Shown here: piece after piece, positions 6,414-10,995 of the stretch
Numbering within the stretch: position 1 is the first letter of the stretch
Layout: each line of letters begins with the position of its first letter
From: Parachlorella kessleri
Lineage: Eukaryota; Chlorophyta; Trebouxiophyceae; Chlorellales; Chlorellaceae
DNA: 10,995 bases
NCBI GenBank assembly: GCA_001598975.1
Contig: BBXU01002618.1
Location: 1 to 10,995 of the forward strand
Direction of reading: 5' to 3'
Notes under the pieces: model-generated
What the model was told of the DNA's origin: nothing
The model's input: the letters and a program-made list of their open reading frames with translations, nothing else
Database searches by the model: none
Translations under genes and position numbers: made by a program

Positions 6414-9400
6414 CTGGTGCTGGGAGGCAGGCAGGCAGACATACATACTAAGAACCCACCTAGGGCCATTCCTACGGCAGGCTCGCCCTAAATGGGGCCC
6501 ATAGCCTGTGGTTCGTGCTGCGCTTGCTGTCCCGGTTGGCCGGGGGCTGCTTAGGGTGTGACCTCCTGGCCTACTTGGATGTGCCATGCTGAATCCCAGG
6601 TGTTACCCAGGGGAAGTGCTGGGGCTTTGAGTGTTTCTCCCTTGCCCAAAGGGTTGGTGACTAGAAAACCTGGCATGTGGCGTCCTGGGGGCGAGTGATG
6701 GCCAACCAACTTGTGCCTGCCTTGCCTGTTTTGGCTGCTGCAGGTGGAGACAGCAGCCATCAAGGCAGCGGGTGCCAACAAGTCTGCCCCCTTTGAGCGC
6801 AAGCTGACTGGCCTGTATACCAAAGCTACCCTTGAGGTGGGTGTGCTACAAAGTTCTTGGAACGTCCTCTTGTCCCTCTGGTGCCACAGCGGACTGCATC
6901 ACTTGCACAGTTACCGTGGGTCGTCAGAATGTCCACCCAATCGGCAAGGTGTGCCAAAGCCCTCAAAGCCGCGCAGTTGGGGTGCAGTGGCCAACATTGG
7001 CGTGACAGCCACTGGGGGGCAAGTGGGTGGTGTTGTAGCACATGCTTGTGGACCTGCTCGGGCAGGTTGGGCAGACTACGACTTGCCTGCAATTTGGGCC
7101 AATAGGTGACTTCAGACATACTGCTGCTGCTGCATGATATTGGGCGTGTTGCTATGGCACGCGTGTGCTCAGCCCTGCCCTGTGCTTTGCCACGCTGCCT
7201 GCTTGTGCCCCCACACCCTATCCATACTGCATTGCGTGGCACCCGCTCCTGCCGCCACCCTCCGCAGCTGTACAGTGTCGCTCCCTCCTGCATCCCCCAG
7301 CCCTCCTCAGAATACTGCACTGCTTCATGTGTCGGTGTCACTGCCACCGCCCCAGGCAGGGGAGTTGGCGGGGTTGGGAGAGGTGGACACCCGCGGCGGG
7401 GATCCTTCCGCCTCCCCGTCCAGGGCCCCCTCCGGCCCCAGCCTGTCCCCGCCGGGGTCGCTGTGGAGCAGCCAGCGGCTCTCCAGCTACCTCGTGTGCG
7501 TGGTGGAGGAGCCCCTGGGGCCTGGCAGGGCAGGGACAGCAGGCCCAGCAGGCTCAGCAGCGGGGGAGGCACAGCAGCGGCAGCAGGGGCTGCAGGAGGG
7601 CCGGGGGGATGTGGAGGTGGGGCTGGTTGCGGTGGAGACGAGTACCGGCGATGTGCTGTATGACCAGTTCAGGTGAGGCAAACAGCCGTAAATCCGGTCA
7701 AGTGAGAACAGCAGTTGCAACAGCAACACCTGCAGCAGCATTTTTGGGCTGAGGCTTGCTGCTGTGTCTGTCGCGAAAGTTGCGCCTTGGCAGCAACAGA
7801 CACACTGGCCTGCAGTAGCAGCAGCAGCAGCCCCTGTCCTCAAGCCCTGACAAAGCCATGCCTCCGTGCTCGGGTTGTGTCCCTGCTGTAGCCTCGGAGG
7901 AGGGCGCTCACAACCAAATCAATTGTTTTTTGCGCCGCTCTGCAGGGACTCTTTACTGAGAGCTGAGCTGGAGGCCAAGCTGCTGTACCTGACCCCCGCT
8001 GAGGTAGTAGCAGCCGCACCCCTTACCTCCCCCACCCGGCGCCTGCTCGGCAGCTTTGCGGGCCCTGCTGCTGCTGGCGCCGCCAGAACAGCTGGCGGCG
8101 CCTCCCGGGGCGCCGGCGCTGCTGCTGCTGGAAGGGGACTCCGAGGAGGGGCCAGAAGCTCCACAGCTGCGCGGCTGGAGGTCGTGGATGGCGCACAGTA
8201 CAAGCAGGGCGGGGCGCTGGCGGCGGCGGTGCTGTTCTATGGGGAGGAGGGGGAGGGCAGCGGTGCAGCCCCGGGCAGCGGCCATAGCGGGCGACCAACA
8301 CACCATGATCGGCCTGGAGGGCCACAGCAGAGCCCTGCTGCTGTGGACGCTGTGCTGGGCCTGCCGCCGCTGGTGCTGCGCGCGCTGGCCCACGCCCTGG
8401 ATTACCTGAGGCCCCTGGGCGTGGAGGGGGTTTTGCGGCTGGGGGCAGCGTTTCGGGAGCTGGGTGTTGCACAGGAGCTGGCCCTGAGTCCCAACACGCT
8501 GCGGTGAGGTGTCCTCCTGCTGTGGTGCATGGCAAGGAGGAGTGCCCTGCCTGCTCAGGGGTCCGTTGCGGGGGCTAGCAGGAGACCTGTGGTGCGGATG
8601 GCGTGTGCCAGGTGGGGGCCCTCAGTGTGTTGCGCTCCTCGGCCGTCACCCTTTGCCTGCCAGGCATAATCTCACAAGCCCAAAATGGGTTCCCCGTTGG
8701 GTGCAAGCTTACAGGTGTAGGTATGATGCATGTCCCAGCTGTGGGCTCTGCCGCCTGGTTGCATGCAGCCTGCCAAGACAACGGGCAAAAAAGGGAAAGA
8801 TTACTCCGTGGCTACTTAGGGCCTAGCCAAGACCTTACTGCCTGCACGTGTGGTGCCCCACCCCACCCCCGCCCCGCAGGCAGCTGGAGGTTCTGAGCAA
8901 CACCGATGACGGCAGTGAGCGGGGGTCGCTGCTGTGGCTGCTGGACCACACGTTGACGGCCGGCGGCGGGAGGCTCATGCGCCGCTGGGCTACACGGCCG
9001 CTGAGGGACAGGGCGGGCATAAAGGCACGCCTGGACGCGGTGCAGGAGCTGCTTGAGCAAGGTATGTGTGTGGGGTGTGTGTGGGGGGGGGAGTGTCACT
9101 TCGAGTATAGAGTAAGTGGGCTTTTGATATATGTACTGGAACTTCAGGTGTACTGGAACTTCAGCTGCCTTGGCTTTGTTGAGCCCTACATGTCCTCTCT
9201 ACCCGTTAGTCTTTGGTCGCATATTGCTTGCAGGGCTTCTCAAGCCTTGCTACCAGACTTGACACTTTCCCTGCTCTGCCAGTGCTTTTTGTGTGCGCCT
9301 GCTCCCCTTTTCACTGATGTGGTTGGGCACACATGTCAACGGGTGTGCAATTGCAGCCAGCAGGGCACATATCTATTTGTTCCTCCCATGCACCACATGC

Positions 9401-10951
9401 AGGTGACAGCCACCCCGTGCTGTCCCGCATTCCCGCCGCCCTGACTAAGCTACCAGACCTGGAGCGCAGCCTGACCCGCGCCTTCCACGGCACCACCTCT
9501 CCCTCGGAGTTTGTCACCATGCTCCGTGCGCTGGGCGGGCTGCACAGAGCGCTGGGCCTGCGCGCCGACCTGTCGGCTGACCTGTCAGCAGGGGTTAGTC
9601 ACGATGAGGTCATGGCTGACGCTCTTGGGGGTGACGCCCCGGTCACAGACCTGCCGGGCGAGGTGGACGCCCTACCTAATGGTTCCCTCGCCGGCGGCGG
9701 GAGCAGGGAACGCACCAGACAGCATGCACAGCAGCTGAGGCCGTACCCCGCTGTGGAGGTGTCGGGGGTTGCGTCATGGCTACTACGGCAGCTGCTGGCG
9801 GCGGCAGGGGACCTGGGGGTGGCTGCGGCGGCCAGGGATACGCTGCAGAGGCTCGACGAGGAGGCCGCAGCTGCCAATGACCTGTTACCGCTTCTAAGGT
9901 AAGGTCCCCTTGCCTTGGATGAAGACAGACAAAGGGAACATCAGAGCACGCATTACTTACTCGCTGTGTTTGTAATGGTGTGTCCTCCGCTTCTGCCATG
10001 CAAGTGCCTTGCTGAAGTACGGGCCGGCCAAGGCATTGAAGACCACGGCAAGCTTATACTTACCTATCGCCCGAACCAACGCCAGTCCCGTGCAGACTCC
10101 TGCACCTTCTGCCAGGCATGCAGGGCTTGCACCATGGAGCTCACAGATGCAAGGTTTGTGCAGAGTGACGTCCCACCTGGATGTGGTCTGGGTCAGAGTC
10201 ACAGTCTCACAAGCAGCTCCTGCCGCACCCCCGAGCACCAGCCCTACCCCCAACTGCCCCCGCGTGCAGGGAGGCCGACCCTCCCCCCTTCCCCGCCGTC
10301 TCCCGCCGCCGCGCCGAGCTGGCCGCCGCGGAGCAGCACTTGCAGTCCCTCCTGCCGGCCCTGGCCCGGCAGCTCAACGTGCGATCTGTGGAATACATCT
10401 CCCTCCAGAACCAGGGCGACTTCCTGGTAGAGGTCCCTGTAGAGCTTGCTGCCCGGGTACCCAAGGTAGGGGTGCTAAGCGTCGCTGTGTGTGTGTGTGC
10501 CAAGTGGCCAACCTGGTGGGCGGGGTGGGGTACCTCAGTAGGGGCAAAGGAAAGGGTCCTTTCTTGGGCATGTGTGGATGGACCCTTCTCCCGCCTTCAC
10601 TGGTGCGCCCCAGCATGAGCCGCCAAGCAGGCTTCCAGGCTGTCGTATGCCTGCCCCCCTTAGGGCGGGCCAGGCCACCCAACGTTCCCCATGGGGTGCG
10701 CCTGCACCTCACAGAGTCACGTGGGTACACTCTATGATTCGTCGTGGGGAAACAATACCTCCAAGTGATCATGCTGCCCTCCAGACACGGCCCCCACGCT
10801 TGCGTGCCCGCCCCCCACGGCTAGGCTGTAACATGTGTGGCCCTGGCAGGATTGGGAGAAGGTGAGCAGCACGAAGAAGGCCCTGAGGTTCCACCCGCCC
10901 CAGGTCAAGGCGGGCGTGCAGCGCCTGGCGCTGGCTAGGGAGCACCTGCAG
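3934..10951 (+). CDS. MSH3: MSH3, DNA mismatch repair protein (MutS homologue 3), 3' end beyond window
   Basis: MSH3 pairs with MSH2 to form MutS-beta, the nuclear complex that recognises insertion/deletion loops and starts mismatch repair. Eleven exons join in phase: 3934-4488, 4846-4893, 5169-5268, 5504-5577, 6744-6836, 7356-7672, 7946-8503, 8880-9061, 9403-9898, 10270-10465, 10850-10951. They give 907 codons without a stop. All ten complete introns are GT-AG. The identity rests on order and wording that match plant and animal MSH3: [68 protein letters not shown] and [10 protein letters not shown]. The Tyr-Lys pair at 204-205 replaces the Phe-x-Glu of MSH6/MutS and is diagnostic for MSH3. 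ATG 3934 is the first in-frame ATG after an in-frame TGA at 3871. The Walker/ATPase domain and the stop codon are outside the window, so the protein will be longer than the usual 1,080-1,140 residues, partly because of low-complexity inserts. Identity is very secure. Exon 1 and the last donor are the least certain parts of the model. Confidence 0.95.
5578..6743 (+). other. MSH3 intron 4 (1,166 nt)
   Basis: This intron is two to five times longer than the other MSH3 introns. The flanking exons join directly in phase 0 ([11 protein letters not shown]), as in other MSH3 proteins, so no exon is missing. Besides the (CTG)23 tract it has an antisense block with coding-like wording at about 6017-6169. 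The rest (5578-6000 and 6430-6743) shows nothing I can identify. I saw no terminal inverted repeats or target-site duplication that would mark an inserted element. Confidence 0.8.
6339..6407 (+). repeat. Uninterrupted (CTG)23 trinucleotide repeat in MSH3 intron 4
   Basis: Twenty-three perfect CTG units run without interruption. They are followed by an impure end (GTG CTG CTG GTG CTG to about 6422). The transcript of MSH3 would carry CUG repeats, and the other strand is CAG. The tract starts 761 nt inside the 1,166-nt intron 4. Long open reading frames across it in any frame (poly-Gln, poly-Ala, poly-Cys, poly-Ser) are artefacts of the repeat. Confidence 0.95.
6837..7355 (+). other. MSH3 intron 5 (519 nt)
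   Basis: It is bounded by GAG|GTGGGT and CCCCAG|GCA, phase 0. The last 150 bases are pyrimidine-rich. I see no repeat or embedded gene. Confidence 0.8.
7356..8300 (+). other. MSH3: MSH3 connector domain (MutS domain II) with low-complexity inserts
   Basis: Exon 6 starts at CCCCAG|GCAGGGGAG, giving [10 protein letters not shown] straight after TKATLE. The core strands are YLVCVVEEP (335-343), then [21 protein letters not shown], then [14 protein letters not shown] in exon 7. All are typical of the MSH3 connector. Two non-conserved inserts interrupt it. One is a Gly/Ala/Gln-rich stretch in exon 6, coded at about 7516-7608. The other is an Ala/Gly/Arg/Ser-rich stretch in exon 7, coded at about 8052-8180. 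Such inserts are common in proteins of volvocine-type algae and probably form surface loops. Confidence 0.85.
9062..9402 (+). other. MSH3 intron 8 with TG/G-rich start and a duplicated 16-mer
   Basis: The intron opens with GTATGTGTGTGGGG and a run of G to about 9090. A 16-base sequence (TGTACTGGAACTTCAG) occurs twice at a 17-base period, at 9132-9147 and 9149-9164. The copies end in CAG and could act as weak decoy acceptors. Confidence 0.8.
9899..10269 (+). other. MSH3 intron 9 (371 nt)
   Basis: It is bounded by AG|GTAAGG and GTGCAG|GGAGGCC, phase 2. It includes a stretch (10005-10153) that is open in the incoming frame after a weak CAAG acceptor. Its translation has no match in MSH3 proteins as I know them, so I treat it as intron. 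Confidence 0.75.
10478..10500 (+). repeat. TG microsatellite near the start of MSH3 intron 10
   Basis: A run of alternating T and G begins about 20 bases after the donor at 10466. A similar run, followed by G-rich sequence, lies at 10970-10995 in intron 11. Confidence 0.7.
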
Positions 10952-10995
10952 GCGAGTGAGCGGCGGTGCCTGTGTGTGTGTGTGGGGTGGGGGGG

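Larger units (their letters stand above)
4471..6836 (+). other. MSH3: MSH3 mismatch-binding domain (MutS domain I), exons 1-5
   Basis: Residues 180-290 are spread over the end of exon 1 and exons 2-5. Exon 2 is tiny (48 nt, 16 codons: [16 protein letters not shown]). The segment starts with TPLEQQVVELK and ends with GLYTKATLE, the usual limits of domain [10 protein letters not shown] at 202-210 holds the Tyr-Lys wedge that MSH3 inserts at DNA loops. DHNFLTAS and [16 protein letters not shown] are near-invariant in MSH3. The splice phases (0, 0, 1, 0, 0) agree throughout, and the joined protein aligns without a gap to the plant MSH3 sequence as I remember it. Confidence 0.93.
8301..10951 (+). 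other. MSH3: MSH3 lever and clamp domains (MutS domains III and IV), exons 7-11
   Basis: The end of exon 7 ([20 protein letters not shown]) and exon 8 ([20 protein letters not shown], residues 583-602) form the conserved start of the lever, including the DGSxxGSL motif. Exon 9 (GDSHPVL to NDLLPLLR) continues the helices. It carries a Gly/Asp-rich, variable middle coded at about 9570-9730. Exon 10 ([11 protein letters not shown] to LAARVPK) and exon 11 ([19 protein letters not shown]) match the clamp and its return to the lever. The exon 9/10 join is phase 2 in both parts (AG|G = Arg). It skips the ORF at 10005-10153, which has no counterpart in the family. Confidence 0.87.

Noticed and set aside
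5976..6587. Minus-strand ORF of 203 codons with a long poly-Gln run
   Set aside because: It exists because the (CTG)23 tract is open in all frames. The flanks have no recognisable domain, it lies wholly in MSH3 intron 4, and no promoter or splice support is seen for the whole ORF.
5578..6743. A transposable element making up the long intron 4
   Set aside because: I looked for terminal inverted repeats, target-site duplications and transposase or reverse-transcriptase wording and saw none.
10005..10153. Extra MSH3 exon reading [13 protein letters not shown], in phase with exon 9
   Set aside because: The acceptor is a weak CAAG, the translation has no counterpart in MSH3, and exon 9 joins exon 10 at 10270 in the correct phase and at the conserved place.

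Overview
The window looks like nuclear DNA from a green alga, probably of the Chlamydomonas/Volvox/Haematococcus kind. It is GC-rich, its genes are split by many introns of roughly 150-500 bases, splice donors are mostly GTGAGG-like, acceptors are mostly TGCAG-like, and CTG/CAG triplet tracts occur in both exons and introns. I cannot name the species. No bacterial, organellar, rRNA, tRNA or CRISPR feature was found.

Layout: two protein genes stand head to head around a shared upstream region of about 540 bases (3390-3933). Leftward on the minus strand runs a bZIP transcription factor gene. Exons 1-3 (3389-3217, 2972-2795, 2634-1243) encode the basic region, a short leucine zipper and a long glutamine/proline/glycine-rich tail. 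Two further exon-like blocks in compatible phase (740-642 and 302-210) probably continue it to near the left edge, where its 3' end is not resolved. Rightward on the plus strand runs MSH3, the MutS-homologue subunit of the MutS-beta mismatch-repair complex. Eleven exons can be joined in phase from 3934 to 10951 and give 907 codons. These cover the N-terminal tail, the mismatch-binding domain, the connector domain and the lever/clamp region. The ATPase domain lies beyond the right edge.

The intergenic region is less GC-rich than its surroundings. It holds a TATA box for MSH3 and a cluster of perfect or near-perfect bZIP recognition sequences (TGACGTCA, TACGTA, ATGACTCAT, TGACGTAA). It is therefore a candidate bidirectional promoter that the neighbouring bZIP protein, or a relative, could bind. 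MSH3 intron 4 is by far the longest intron and carries an uninterrupted (CTG)23 tract. This is notable because MutS-beta is the factor known to drive CAG/CTG repeat instability in other eukaryotes. A 12-codon upstream ORF whose stop overlaps the MSH3 start codon (ATGA) is a further possible control element. I saw no previously unknown defence or mobile system. The most interesting signals are regulatory (the shared bZIP-site promoter and the uORF) and the triplet repeat inside the repair gene.
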